NCBI GenBank assembly: GCA_022453515.1
Contig: JAJNNY010000026.1
Location: 372,001-436,000 of the forward strand
Direction of reading: 5' to 3'
From: Astrocystis sublimbata
Taxonomy: Eukaryota; Ascomycota; Sordariomycetes; Xylariales; Xylariaceae
Length of the DNA stretch: 64,000 nucleotides
Made by a program: the position numbers and the translations under genes. Positions 1 to 10,728 of the stretch are shown here, one piece after another (within the stretch, counting starts at the first letter, position 1; every line of letters starts with the position of its first letter). The notes under the pieces are model-generated. The model was given only the letters and a program-made list of their open reading frames with translations. It searched no databases and was not told the DNA's origin.

Positions 1-811
1 GGGGTTGATAACAGCTCAATCCCCCATCCCCCCAATCCCCCGTGATTGATTTAGCATACCCCTACCAACTCGGTACTTGTTAGCTCAATCAAAGTGGACA
101 TTCGGCAGGATCCGTACCATGGGTTTATCTCCTCGAATGTCTGATGATGGCGGTTCCGGTCGCCGATATGTGGGCCGTTTGAAGCTGTTTCGTCTCCCGA
201 AGAAGCAGCTTTCGCTTTCGTTCACAGAGGCCTGCTAGTCTTACTACTCATGACCGGGACTCGGCTCGCTCACCTTTAGGTCAGCTTTCGCAGCACCTAT
301 TGTAAGTACTCTGTGTAGATGTCGTTTCAAAGGCTTGGCTTCCCACGGGTTGGGACGGTAGTTTCCCAAACCGGTCCTTCACGTACCCAGAATGGCGATG
401 CCTTTGGGTGGTCGAAGAGCTCGTCGCCCCATGTACCTAGGTAGATGGCGTGGTGTACCTGCTGGTGGTGCCATTTTATTGAGATATCACACGACGATGC
501 ATGGAAGACAGGTGCATCGCATGGGTTTTTGCTGACACCTTATCCGCGTCCACACATTTGGGTCTCCTTTGATGGTATCGGATGTAGCATTCGGTAAACC
601 GAGCACACGCCCGCCAAGAATGATCTGGCGGATGCATCTTTTTACGACAGCCTACCACAAAGGCACGTTCATCCAAATGTGATTTCAGCATTATCCAGAA
701 ATAGACAGCCGTCCACAAGGCTGAGAGCTATGTTCTAGACCTCGCGTTGCCTAGGTCTCGTTCGAGGCTGCGCGTTGCGGCTCATGTTGCGATCACCAGT
801 TGGCATATCCC
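1..811. other. Intergenic, 3' flank of CCS1
   Basis: I see no gene here. Open frames are short and lack any recognisable family motif. One exact copy of the 10-base palindrome TACCTAGGTA lies at 434-443, a motif that recurs in other intergenic parts of the window. Confidence 0.6.
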
Positions 812-2245
812 TCATATCATTCCCTTCTTTAATTCATCTCTTCGCTCCTCCCATAGTGTTTTCCCAGTGCATGAGCACACCGTTTTGTCGTTGTCCCACA
901 TGCCAGCACTCCTCGCTATGACACCAGTCACGGTGTTTTTATCGTTCTTGATTTCGCCGTGGCTTTCTTCTTGCGAAGTCAGAACCATGGCATGCCCAAT
1001 CATTTCCCAGATCTGAACATCGTGGTCTAGGAACACGGCACCGCGGCCGTCCTTTCCTACTTCCACCGAACCCAAGAAGCCTCGGGGCTGCGACGGGTCA
1101 CTGCCGCCAGCCCATATGGGACCTGTGGAAGTTGCGCCGTGCTTCAGGTCGCCGTACTCTCGTATGCTGGCGTAGTACTTTCCAGCCGCAACCCCGCGCA
1201 ATGTCAGGTCTACCAGTGTGGTCGTGGAGGACACTTGTACCATGCGAGCCAAACCCCTGACCTCTCTATCGCTGGTAGCCGAATCCTCCGTAGAGGCTTC
1301 GGGATCCGAGGCGGGCACCAGCGTGTCACCACCACTTTCGTTGCGATGATATGTCTCAAGGATACATACAGCTGCGCCTATTGAACATGACTGAAGTGAG
1401 TCTCCGTTCATCTCGCAGGCTGCCACTTCTACACTAGAAGTGTGTCGTGTTTCAAATGCATATATAGTCGCACAGCGAACAGTGAAACCGCCGTAGACAA
1501 ACAGAAAGTATAAGTCAATGCCGCATGACGATGTCAAGCTGGCACATTGCCATAGGCCAGTACCTGGGCCGGCACGGGAAACACATAGCCGTGAAGAGGA
1601 ATGATAGGTCCAACTCACTGTTTGATGCGCCTGATCCTCGCAAGATAGCGTCTCGGCCGGTTGCCTCGATGGCACTCACAATAGCAGATGGTGCGGCTAT
1701 TGGGATCAGATTCCCACATGTCAGCCACCGATTCCCTGCTACGTTTTCGGACGATCTGGTCCGTCGAAGAGAGATAGAACGGGAAGGGTGGCGATCACTT
1801 AAAGAGGTAATCCACGCTTCACTCGAGTTGAGGCGGCAAACAAACAAACAAACAAACAAACAGACACCAGAGAAGGAGGATTCCAATCTTACCAGTTCCC
1901 TTCACTGCGACCAGCTGGTCTTCTAAATTAGCGTGGACGTTGGCGATTCCATCAAGGCTGTACAATGCATCTGAAACGGACTTGACACAAGAGTCACAAG
2001 TCATGTGCACAGCGAAGAGGGTCTATAGTATAAATGCAGGTCTCGTTAGCCTCGCATCTGATGCCATATAAGTATTTGCAGTCGGCCCTAAGCTGAGTAG
2101 GTGCATACTCCAAGGCTTTATGAAAGTGCAAGTTGGACATGAATAGAGCAAGCAAGCAAGCAAGCAAGCAGAAATAAGGCGGGAATGAGGGTGCGCTTGG
2201 GACCCAACGAACCTCAAACGGGGTTTTGACTTTATTCTGCGTCAT
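812..2245 (-). CDS. CCS1: Copper chaperone for superoxide dismutase (CCS)
   Basis: This protein loads copper into Cu/Zn superoxide dismutase in the cytosol and mitochondrial intermembrane space. The exons are 2213-2245, 1893-2022, 1619-1696 and 812-1377, all with GT-AG junctions in consistent phase, giving 268 aa, close to yeast Ccs1 (249 aa). Domain 1 is an Atx1-like heavy-metal domain with the copper motif MTCDSC near residue 18. Domain 2 is SOD-like, from about residue 85, and includes GRDAILRGSGASNS. Domain 3 ends the protein with the copper-transfer CxC pair (CSC in TVCSCTGKTLWEER). The 33-base first exon was chosen because it joins in frame to TLFAVHMTCDSC, the usual start of the family. 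Introns 1 and 2 each carry a tetranucleotide microsatellite. It diverges from MRPL23, with about 1.1 kb of shared promoter. Confidence 0.93.
1837..1860. repeat. (CAAA)6 microsatellite in CCS1 intron 2
   Basis: There are six uninterrupted CAAA units on the plus strand (TTTG in the transcript), wholly inside intron 2 (1697-1892) and close to its donor. Confidence 0.9.
2148..2170. repeat. (GCAA)5 microsatellite in CCS1 intron 1
   Basis: There are five GCAA units plus a partial one, inside intron 1 (2023-2212). The unit differs from the repeat in the next intron. Confidence 0.9.
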
Positions 2246-3338
2246 GCTGTTGGTAAGGTGGGGGGTGCAGCGACAATGCTGCGCCTGTGGTGGTCCTGAA
2301 TCCGGCCGTCTTGCTTGTCACGATGCACAGAGTGAAGATACGATGCTGTTATGAGGCCAATGGTAATGGAGGCGGTGGATGTCGCAGGAGACGGCTGAAA
2401 TTTTGGAGGAATCCTTTTGAAGATGGTAATACTAGTACTAGTACGTACAATGTCTGCAACAAGTCGGAGCTCGCGGGAGCACTTACAAGATTGCTAAATA
2501 CCTGCCTTGTCTAACCCATCCAGCCCAGCCCATCTTATTGGATGCTCACGGTCTGCTTTGAAATCGAGCAAGCCAACCTGATGGGTCCATCGAAGGCGGC
2601 AGCAACTTGAGGAGGGTCTTGCCGAGCAGGCCCGGCATGTACTATGTAGTGCAAAAAATAGATGCAACGTCTACCTAACTTACACATGCCTCAGATCAAT
2701 ATATTCTACCTAATCCCGTGATAACTATCGTTACAACCTGTGGACAGCTTTTAATAGCTTAGTTCTATACCTAACCTTAATCAAGTTGATTTTCACTTCA
2801 CTTGCCAGGGTACAGCGATACTGCGCATAGGTACTTAGATAGCGGGCCCGCGGGGTTCTTACCTCTCATCGACAAACGTATCCTACGATACTAACATCGA
2901 CTGTGCTTTACCCCCGCGAGCCCCGTTCAAGTAGCTTTGGATCTGTATAAGGACTTCCAAATGAAAATTTTGACAATTAGTACTAATACTACAGCGCTGT
3001 ATGTGAAATTTGGGCTTTGCAGTGGGCAGGTGGTGTGCACATGCTGTGTACCTCCTATCACCCTAGGTCGTTTCTGCTCAATTACGGATTATCGATAAGC
3101 AAGGATCCCCACGTGATTACCTAAGCTTCATCTTCTTGGCATCAATCCTCCAGGCAGTTAGATCGTGATACCTTAAGTAGAGATGCATTGAACCCATTAA
3201 ACCACCAACCAGCATCACGACAACCGGCACCCAAGGACACCCGGCCGTCCAACAATACCCTCGTGCCGCGAATTTACATATAGTACTTTGCGGTCAATTG
3301 ATTCAAAGGAGGGACCAGGTCCCTCGCGAGCCGCCAGC
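2246..3338. other. Divergent promoter region CCS1 / MRPL23
   Basis: About 1.1 kb lies between the start codons of CCS1 (-) and MRPL23 (+). I found no coding region. It should hold both promoters, but I cannot assign specific factor sites. Confidence 0.6.
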
Positions 3339-4020
3339 ATGTCGCAAACAATAGGGCTTGTAAGCAATGCAATTCCAAAATCCAGCTCTAGCATCGTACT
3401 CGAGAAACCATACACACAAAATAAAGAAAAATACATATGCCTGTACATGTACATATAAATATATGCCCTCACGCTGACATCCAATGTCTTCCCAACCATA
3501 GACCAAACTGGCCTACTCCCGAGCCTGGCACACGATCTCCGCCTCGACCCCCCACCCGACGCTCTCGACGCAACCGAACGTGACGCCGCCCTCCCTCGGG
3601 CGCCTCGCCTCGCGGATCGCCACGATCCTGATGGGCAAGCACAAGCCGATCTGGGACCCGTCGACGGACTGCGGCGACTACGTGGTGGTGACCAACTGCG
3701 CGGCGCTGCACGTCACGGGGCGCAAGAAGTGGCAGAAGACGTACTACCGGCACAACACGCGGCCGGGTTCCCTGCGGTCTGTGACCATGGACGTGCTCAT
3801 GGCCAAGCACGGCGGCGCCGAGGTCCTGCGCAAGGCCGTCTCCGGCATGCTCCCCAAGAACCGCCTGCGCGACAAGCGCCTCGCCCGCATGAAGGCCTTC
3901 GAGGGCGACGCCCACCCCTACAAGATGAACCTGCTGCGCTTCGGCGGCGTGCAGGTCGGCCACGAGGGCTGGACCGAGGCCGTCAAGGCCATAAGGGCGG
4001 CGGATACGCAGCGGTTATAG
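3339..4020 (+). CDS. MRPL23: Mitochondrial large-subunit ribosomal protein uL13m (MRPL23)
   Basis: This is the mitochondrial member of the L13 family, part of the 54S subunit. Exon 1 is only 21 bases (3339-3359, MSQTIGL) and is followed by a 142-base intron with donor GTAAGC and acceptor ATAG. Exon 2 (3502-4020) begins TKLAYSRAWHTISAS. The joined product is 179 aa. L13 hallmarks are clear: SLGRLASRIATILMGKHKP, CGDYVVVTNC, and the near-invariant AVSGMLPKNRLR followed by HPYKMNLLRFGG. I chose this start because MSQTIG matches the N-terminus of the yeast protein (MSQKIGHSG) and restores the conserved LAYSRAWH segment. An ATG at 3580 would drop that segment. Exon 2 is strikingly GC-rich. It converges on urate oxidase. 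Confidence 0.93.
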
Positions 4021-4636
4021 TCGAGGGGACCTGTTGAAGTGGGCGAGGGAGAGGGGGGGAAAAAGAGCGGCAATACATTATCTCAATACCTCGAAAAGGG
4101 GTAGAAAATCGTGTGAGAGACTGTGAAATCTGCTCATCCAGCTGCTCCTGCGAGCTTGAGCTAGCCTTGTATATCTATACCATTACTACATGTACGCTTG
4201 TAATGAACCTCATCATGATATGATCAATGAGATAGACTCGAGTGCTTTCTGTGTACAATATCTACGACGACAGGGGCAGGGAGCACGTGAGCGTAGTCGC
4301 TGAGACTGCGAGCAACTATTATGAGTGATCACGACCTGTACATTTATGGGAAATAGCATTGCAACATTAAGTATGAGTTGTATTGTTGTTGTTGAGTCTA
4401 GGTCAATGCCGGTGGGGGCCAATATTGTAGTAGCACACACCTTGCTCAGTTGCAATGCATCAGACGCAGTCCAAGTCCCACGAGGGCCATTAATACCTGA
4501 GAGTATGCAAAAAACAAAACAAAAAATTACAGGAGAGGTAACGTCAAATGACACACCAAAATCGATGGAAATCGCCACCATATGCGCCGTTTTCGTCACA
4601 ATTATATCCCGATGCGAAGACATAGACTCGAGGGCT
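4021..4636. other. Convergent intergenic MRPL23 / urate oxidase
   Basis: Both neighbours end here, so this should contain their 3' UTRs. A 17-base imperfect direct repeat (ATAGACTCGAGnGCTTT) occurs at 4232-4248 and at 4622-4638, the second copy touching the urate oxidase stop codon. I see no gene. Confidence 0.55.
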
Positions 4637-5660
4637 TTACGCACGCGAGACTTCGCATTTGATGAGGCCATTGGGCCCTGATTGCGGAGCGTACACCTCG
4701 GCGTTCTTGCCGGTGTTCTCGAGACCTTTGTGCCAAGAGAGGTCTATAACATGGGCAAATTAATTAGCAGGTGCCCTTCTCTCATCACATGTATCTCACA
4801 AAAAGAGAATCCCACGGCTAGTGCCGGTGGATGAGGTACGGGGTAGGTATGTAAATAGGGAAGTAGACAAACTCACCGATCTCGAAATAGTGCTTGTTGG
4901 GAAGCGCATAGGAGACGGAGGCGACCTCGGGCGCCGCCTCGAGGATCTTCTCGGCCATCTTGTACATAGTGGCCTGGACTGAAGGACTGTCCTCCTCGGC
5001 GAAGGTCTTCATGGTGATGGCGCGGGCATCGTCGAAGGCCTTGTCGAAGATGTCGACGTTGTCGCGCAGCGCCTGCAGCGTCGGGATCGTCTTCCACTTC
5101 CACGAGGCGTCGATCTCGGTCGACAGGATGCGATCCCACGTCTCCGGCAACGTGGTGAACTCGTCGCGCACGAAGCCGTGGAACTGCGAGCCCGTGCTCT
5201 TGAGCACGAGCAGCCCCGCGAGCGAGCTGCGGATCTCGATGCCGTCGGCACGGGACACGCGCACCTCGACATTGCGCGTCTCGTCGCCGTCCCGGTAGAA
5301 GCTATGGGGGTGCGGCTGGCCGTCTATCGTCATCCGCGACCACCGCTTGACAGAGACATTGATGTGGGCTACGTCCATTTGCGCATATGTGTCTAGAAAG
5401 TGCTGTCCCAGGATGCTGGCATACAGCTCAGGCGGGTTCACCGGGTGCTCTTTTGCCTTGATGTAAATGGTGTTCTTCATGGAATCCGTGGCCACCACGG
5501 GGGTGTTGTCCGCCTTGGTGTAGGACTCGTCAACCTTGCCCTCCAACAGACAGCACACGGTCATCTCCGTCACCGTGTGCGTCCCGGTCGCCTCATCCCG
5601 GTGCACTTTGTAGACGCGGACATTGTCCTTGCCGTACCGTGCCGACTTGAGAACAGCCAT
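4637..5660 (-). CDS. uaZ: Urate oxidase (uricase)
   Basis: Urate oxidase converts urate and O2 to 5-hydroxyisourate in purine catabolism and is normally peroxisomal. Exon 1 is 4877-5660 and exon 2 is 4637-4743, with a 133-base intron splitting the Asp codon of DLSWHKG. The product is 296 aa, about the family length. Catalytic landmarks are present: Lys11 in ARYGKDNVRVYKV, Thr58 in VVATDSMKNT, and the catalytic His in SLPNKHYFEI. The C-terminal signature DLSWHKGLENTGKNAEVYAP is intact. The protein ends in ...NGLIKCEVSRA, so the canonical peroxisomal tripeptide (SKL in Aspergillus flavus uricase) is absent from this splice form. One AGATAA, a possible GATA-factor site, lies upstream at 6144, which would suit nitrogen control but is weak evidence alone. 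Confidence 0.95.
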
Positions 5661-8027
5661 GGTGGTCTATCTGAGGACAGTGTGGCGACGTCCGTGATCT
5701 GTGGATTCTCGTGACCAGAGCTCAATACTCTCCCTCTCTCTCTCTCTCAGAAGTTGGAAGGAAACACAAGTTCTTATACGCCAATGACCCGTTTGCGAGA
5801 GGACTGCCGGGAGGTGAGCAGCCAAAGGTCCAGGGGAGTTGGAGGCGTACAAAGGGGGTGATCTCGTGTGACGTGTTGCAGATCTGAAGCAAAGCTTTTT
5901 CGTGAGTTGCAAACAAGCAATGCAATGCTGTACCGGCTACGAAGTCCGTACAGGTAGGAGAAGGGAGATGATTATAAATAGAATTCAATTGGAAATTATT
6001 TCAACGGAAATGACAGGAGGCAACGACGAGGACACAGAACACAGGATGAGTGGTTGTCTGAGTGGAGGAGTTCACAGATGAATATGACGAGACAGCAGCA
6101 CCGTCGTTGGATCTTTATATCACGGAGGTAGGTACCCAGGACAAGATAAAGTACGTGTACGTGTGTATATGTAGGTCCCGAGGTCTGTATGTAAGTAGCC
6201 AGCTAGCAGGCGGCGGTCTCGCTATTTCAAGTGTTTAGTCGGCTTTTGCCCTAGTCTGGGCCGAAGACGAGGATCGCTGGGATCGCAGTCGACGTCGGGA
6301 CCCGTGACGGGGGGACGTGTCAGTCAGTCTCCAGTTGCTCCAGCTCCAGCTCTAGCAGAAGATGGACAAGATGGACAAGTCCGACGAGGGAGAGCTTCGA
6401 GATCCCTGACATGACTGGCATCGACATGCCTCCGTCCCCACGAATGGGATCCTTGGCGGTTTGGTCCGAACTACCTATGTGTACCTAGTAGCAGCTTCGA
6501 GTACCTCTTGCATACCTTGGATGAGGAGAGGTACATACTGATGCTAAGGCAAGGTAAAGAAAGGTACGTAATCAACTAACACCGTGGACACTGCTCGCTA
6601 CCTCCAGAGTCTGCATTATCGCTTCTGCAGGCCGACGCCGGGGAAACGCTGTACGTACATATGCGTAAAGTTCGAGGTTAGGTAGGTACATGTACCCAGA
6701 CGAGACAGCGTAGTATTCCGTATCCGCAAAGTACCTGAGGCGGTGTTGCTGTAGGGCTGCGCTCTGGTTGGCCTGTGGGCGACTTGGAGGCTGTCGGAGA
6801 ACGCCATCAGCAGTGCCGTCGAGCGCCTGTGGGTGCCGGCAGAAGGCCGAGCAAGGCCGAGCAGGAGCTGAGTTGGTGCCTGAGTTTAGCGCAGTGGTGC
6901 CGGAAGACGCCGCCTCCCAGCCATTGCCAGGCACCGCCGCTAGCAGCTCCCAGTAGGAAGCCTGCAAAACGCAGCCAGTCCAGCCAGTTCCCAGGGGACC
7001 TGTACCCACCCGCCGCCTGTGGCCCCTCCGAGCCCCTCTTTCCCTCTTCCCCCATGGCCCTCTCCGGCCGGCGATAGCGCCATGTGCTCCTGTAAGTCCT
7101 GTCTGTCTGGTCGACTTCCTCTGCCCAAAAACAACAACGCCAATGCAAAACAGCACCATTCTCAGTGCCCGACCCATGCTTGTCGCCTTTCTGAGCATGT
7201 CCCATAGGTTGGAATCGAGTGGCTTACATGATTTCCCTTATCAAACTCTTTGAACATCCCATCCCATCCCATCCCCTCCCCTCCGTCTCTACCACGTCAG
7301 GCAATCCGAACCATTCATATAAGCATTCGCCATCTTGGCGTGTACAACGTCCCGTCGTCACAATCATCACCTGCCGTAGAGTAGCACGCAAGAGCACCGG
7401 TAGTGTTCCGCGAAGCGGACACGGTGCGGAGCGTTGCATCTCAAGTCTGCTCGTCTAAGGACCCGTCAGCTTGGTTGCGCATGTTTTTCAACAAGCATCC
7501 ATGTCTTAAAGACGATGCTTACGATACCTCACTTATATAGTACCTAGGTACTACCTACCAGCTAGGCTTGGTGCAGGCCTGTACCACGTCTGTCTTCCAC
7601 ACTGATACCAATTTGCCCACGAAAATTGTGACAAATAAATTGATACCATGTGATCACGAGGGCGGAGGGCAAACCACGGCTTAACGGGGCTGCATCATCA
7701 GTAAATTTGATAGACAGCTGATCGACCTTGTGAGCATGGATGAGGTCGCAACAAGCGGTGTATGTGTTGAGATAGTATCAATTGTGTAGACCGACGCCGT
7801 GAAGCCAAAACCGCCTCTCTTCATTCTCTTTGTTCATTATTATTTACCTCTAGGTTCTAAACCAAGATAATGCGAGCGTTGTAGAATATTAGTAATAAGA
7901 CCTGTGATCCGTGACACTTGCCCGCCTCCTCCCAAGCGCAGGATCCATCCAAACCCCTCGTCTATGGTCTATGTATGACTATGGGGCAACAGTCAAACCC
8001 CCTCTACTATATGAGGTGCCCATCTGT
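5661..8027. other. Intergenic, urate oxidase promoter side
   Basis: These 2.4 kb hold the 5' flank of urate oxidase and the 3' flank of chitin deacetylase. They contain a CT-rich tract near 5729-5749, a CATCC-rich run near 7256-7283, and an exact TACCTAGGTA palindrome at 7541-7550. A 208-codon minus-strand frame at 6572-7198 looks like chance coding (see rejected items). Confidence 0.55.
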
Positions 8028-10728
8028 CTACCTCCCGCAGGTACCGTATTCCTGAGGGAAGCACTGGCCGAACAGACATAGACGACTGCAGCGTTGCGTT
8101 ATGCTGTTGCAGCACTCGCCGTACCTCGAGTCCGTGCAGGTCGTGCCGAATCTCGGTCCACACCAACCGTCTCTCGAGATCGGCTTGGAGGTCGGGCCCG
8201 GTGGGGGCGGCGGGGGGCTCTTCGTGGTGGTTGTGGTGGTTGTGGTGGCCTTGGTGGTGGTCGTGGTGGCCTTGGTGGTGGTTGTGGTGGCCTTGGTAGT
8301 CGTGGTGGTGGTCGTGGTGGTCGTGGAGGATGAGGCGGGTGGCTGCGAATCCTAGAGTACTCTTAGTATTGTAAATCCATACGACGAATATACCTATTCC
8401 GGCGTTGGACCAGTTTCACGGCATGCTAGTACTGGGTTAGGTAGAGGGAAAGGGGGGAGGGGGACTACAGCCAGGGGCTGAGGGCATCAACAGCAATATG
8501 CGTTGCCTATGTGTAATCGTACCTTGCATCCGTTGCCGAAAGCCGGCTGGCATCCAGCTAAGCAGTAGTCGTCGGTACCTCCACAGAAGCTATATCTACA
8601 GCGCCACAATGGTTAGTAATCGCAACATGTACGTACGCTCTACACGTCGTCATGGCTCATGGCTACTGATAAAACAGTTGCAAGGCAGCGAGGTTCAAGT
8701 TTATGAACTCTATCTAGAGCCACTGATAGATCGTCCGCGCCGTTTCTCTCAACCTCTTTTTTCTTTTTGTTTTAATTTCAACGCCAACACTTACTGGGAG
8801 CAACAGTTTCCAAATTCAGAACCTTGACAAGTTATGCCGTTCCCGCATGTTCCATCGACTGAGACCTGAAAAGAAAAGTTTTTGTTAGTCGGGGCTGGTC
8901 CTAGGGTATTCTTGGAGATGATATTCAATCATCTGGATCGTCAGGTATCGGAGCGTCACTACACAAGGCACATATGTCAGTCTCCATCCTGTTGGTATCA
9001 GAGCAACAAATGACACTACGGACTGGCTCCGTGTCTCTCTGCTCAACAAGTAGATGTGGGCAATGCACTGACCTTGGGAGAGGGTCGTCGCCAGCAGAGC
9101 AACTACCGAACTGGGCATTACAACCGTTGCCGCAGTAATCGATAGAAGCTCCACAGTATTTGTTGACAGAACAACCTGGGCCTATTAGTTGCCGCTCAAA
9201 CCAACTGCTGGGCTGTGGGATACTTACAATTACCGTACACCGACCCTTGGCAAGTGACGCCCGAACCACAGTTTCCGTCTGTACTCACTTTCAATGTGCT
9301 CGTTGGTCCGGGAGCGGCGGTTGACGTAGCTGTCTGCGTCAAGCAAGGCCATGTGCCAGTCGCCGGGCGAGGCGTGAAGGTGTACTGGGGCACTGGCTTG
9401 CTGCCGGCTCGGTACCAGTTCTCAGGCGCGTCGCCGAGACACTGGCCGACGGTCACGGACCTGTATCCGCTCTTCACGAGCGAATCGAGGAAGTAATCTG
9501 TGAGGTTGTAGACGGTCTGGTAATGAATGTCGTGCTCGATCTGTAGGTAGCTCGTTCTGCATGGGTTGGACCCGGGAACAGTCTTGTCCCAGATATTCTT
9601 GCTAATCTGGATCTGTGTCGGGTCGTCATGCAGGTAGCCCTCAGTATCGAGATCGAAGTAAATGGCGTGGTAGCCAAGATCGGCCAACTGGGATCCGCAA
9701 GTATTCGCCGGGCAGATCGAATAAGGGGGCCTGCCAGCAGAACATCGTCAGCTTTGAACTAGGTAAAACAATGTGCGGAAAGCTTAGTCCTTACCGCATG
9801 TAAGTGGGGATGTAGCCGAGAATGTCATTCAAGGCAATCTCGTTCCAGTAAATCTGGTTCTTGTATTGAGCCGTAGTCAATTGGCTGTAGTTCTCGTGAG
9901 ACCAGGTGTGGCTCGCCACTTGGTGACCTTCGGCGGCCATACGCTGTCCTCTATCAGCATTGTTCACAAGGACCTTCATATAGGGAAACTTACCTGGATA
10001 ACAGAGGGCCAAGGCGTGGCGGGATCGTTGATCTTTCCCTTGTGCAGATTGGTTCCTGTAATGAAGAATGTAGCCTTCGCTTGATATTTCTAAGCCGTAT
10101 TGTTAGTATTCTTCTTTGCCGATGTTAAACGACACTGCCACATACCGCAAGCTTGTCCAACAAGTCGTTGGTGTAGTCCCAGGGGCCGTCGTCAAATGTG
10201 AGTGCGATGTCTCCATCGTTCACACAGTCGTAAACTCCAACACCGCCGTATCTGACGTTTCCGACTTTGGGTCGTGGAATGTTCGATGTGTCGGCACCCG
10301 AGGGCTTCTGGTTTCCATCACAACCACTGCCATAGTTGATCTGACAGTCAGGGGACGTGCAGTATTCTTCGCCTCGACCGCAATATCTTGAAGAACTGTT
10401 TAGTACAGAAGAAACAAAGTGCTTTCGGAGATACATACCCTTCATAGGAGCAGCAGTATCCAGTCGCACAAGAGCCATAACGGCTACCGCATCTCCCGTT
10501 TGTGTTGCCCTGCCTTGCCTCAATCTCCCCACGCTCTTCCACCTCCCGACGCTCCTTTGATAGAGCCGCGGTGGCCGAGCGAACGGCCTGCTCCCACTTC
10601 TTGTCACCCTGGAATTCTCTCATGAATTTCCGGGCACCTGCGAGCCTCGGTACGGGAACGCCACCATCGGCATGAGCAATCGCCTGGCCGGCGCAAAGCG
10701 CCAGGGAAACGGCACTCAGAAACCTCAT
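8028..10728 (-). CDS. Secreted chitin deacetylase with four CBM18 modules
   Basis: This is a carbohydrate esterase family 4 (NodB) polysaccharide deacetylase, predicted to remove acetyl groups from chitin at the cell wall. Exons, 5' to 3': 10439-10728, 10146-10395, 9994-10089, 9795-9943, 9228-9730, 9073-9175, then 8795-8865, 8523-8595, 8028-8351. The junction between 9073 and 8865 is phase-incompatible as drawn, so a small linker exon or another splice site is missing there. The product is about 620 aa. Order: signal peptide (MRFLSAVSLALCAGQAIA), CBM18-1, NodB domain with TFDDGP, metal-binding SHTWSH and MRPPYS, CBM18-2, CBM18-3, a Thr-rich linker of three TKATTTT repeats, then CBM18-4. Each CBM18 has the hevein-like CC pair, but module 4 has unusual cysteine spacing. 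It could act on host or self chitin; the sequence alone does not say which. Confidence 0.9.
8235..8297. repeat. 21-base minisatellite encoding TKATTTT linker
   Basis: There are three tandem 21-base units, near identical (one T/C difference in the second), in phase with the chitin deacetylase frame. Each encodes the heptapeptide TKATTTT on the minus strand. Flanking Thr codons extend the low-complexity linker on both sides. The threonines are likely O-glycosylation sites, by analogy with other fungal wall enzymes. Confidence 0.88.

Noticed and set aside
3469..3963. 164-codon minus-strand frame
   Set aside because: Antisense shadow of the GC-rich MRPL23 exon 2.
4213..4671. 152-codon minus-strand frame downstream of uricase
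   Set aside because: It overlaps the real uricase terminal exon in another frame and has no homology that I recognise.
6572..7198. 208-codon frame on the minus strand
   Set aside because: No recognisable domain, several equally long frames overlap it on both strands, and composition is low-complexity Gly/Arg/Pro. It lies in a promoter-like region.
8094..8355. Plus-strand Val/Gly-rich frames
   Set aside because: Reverse-strand shadows of the Thr-rich linker of chitin deacetylase.
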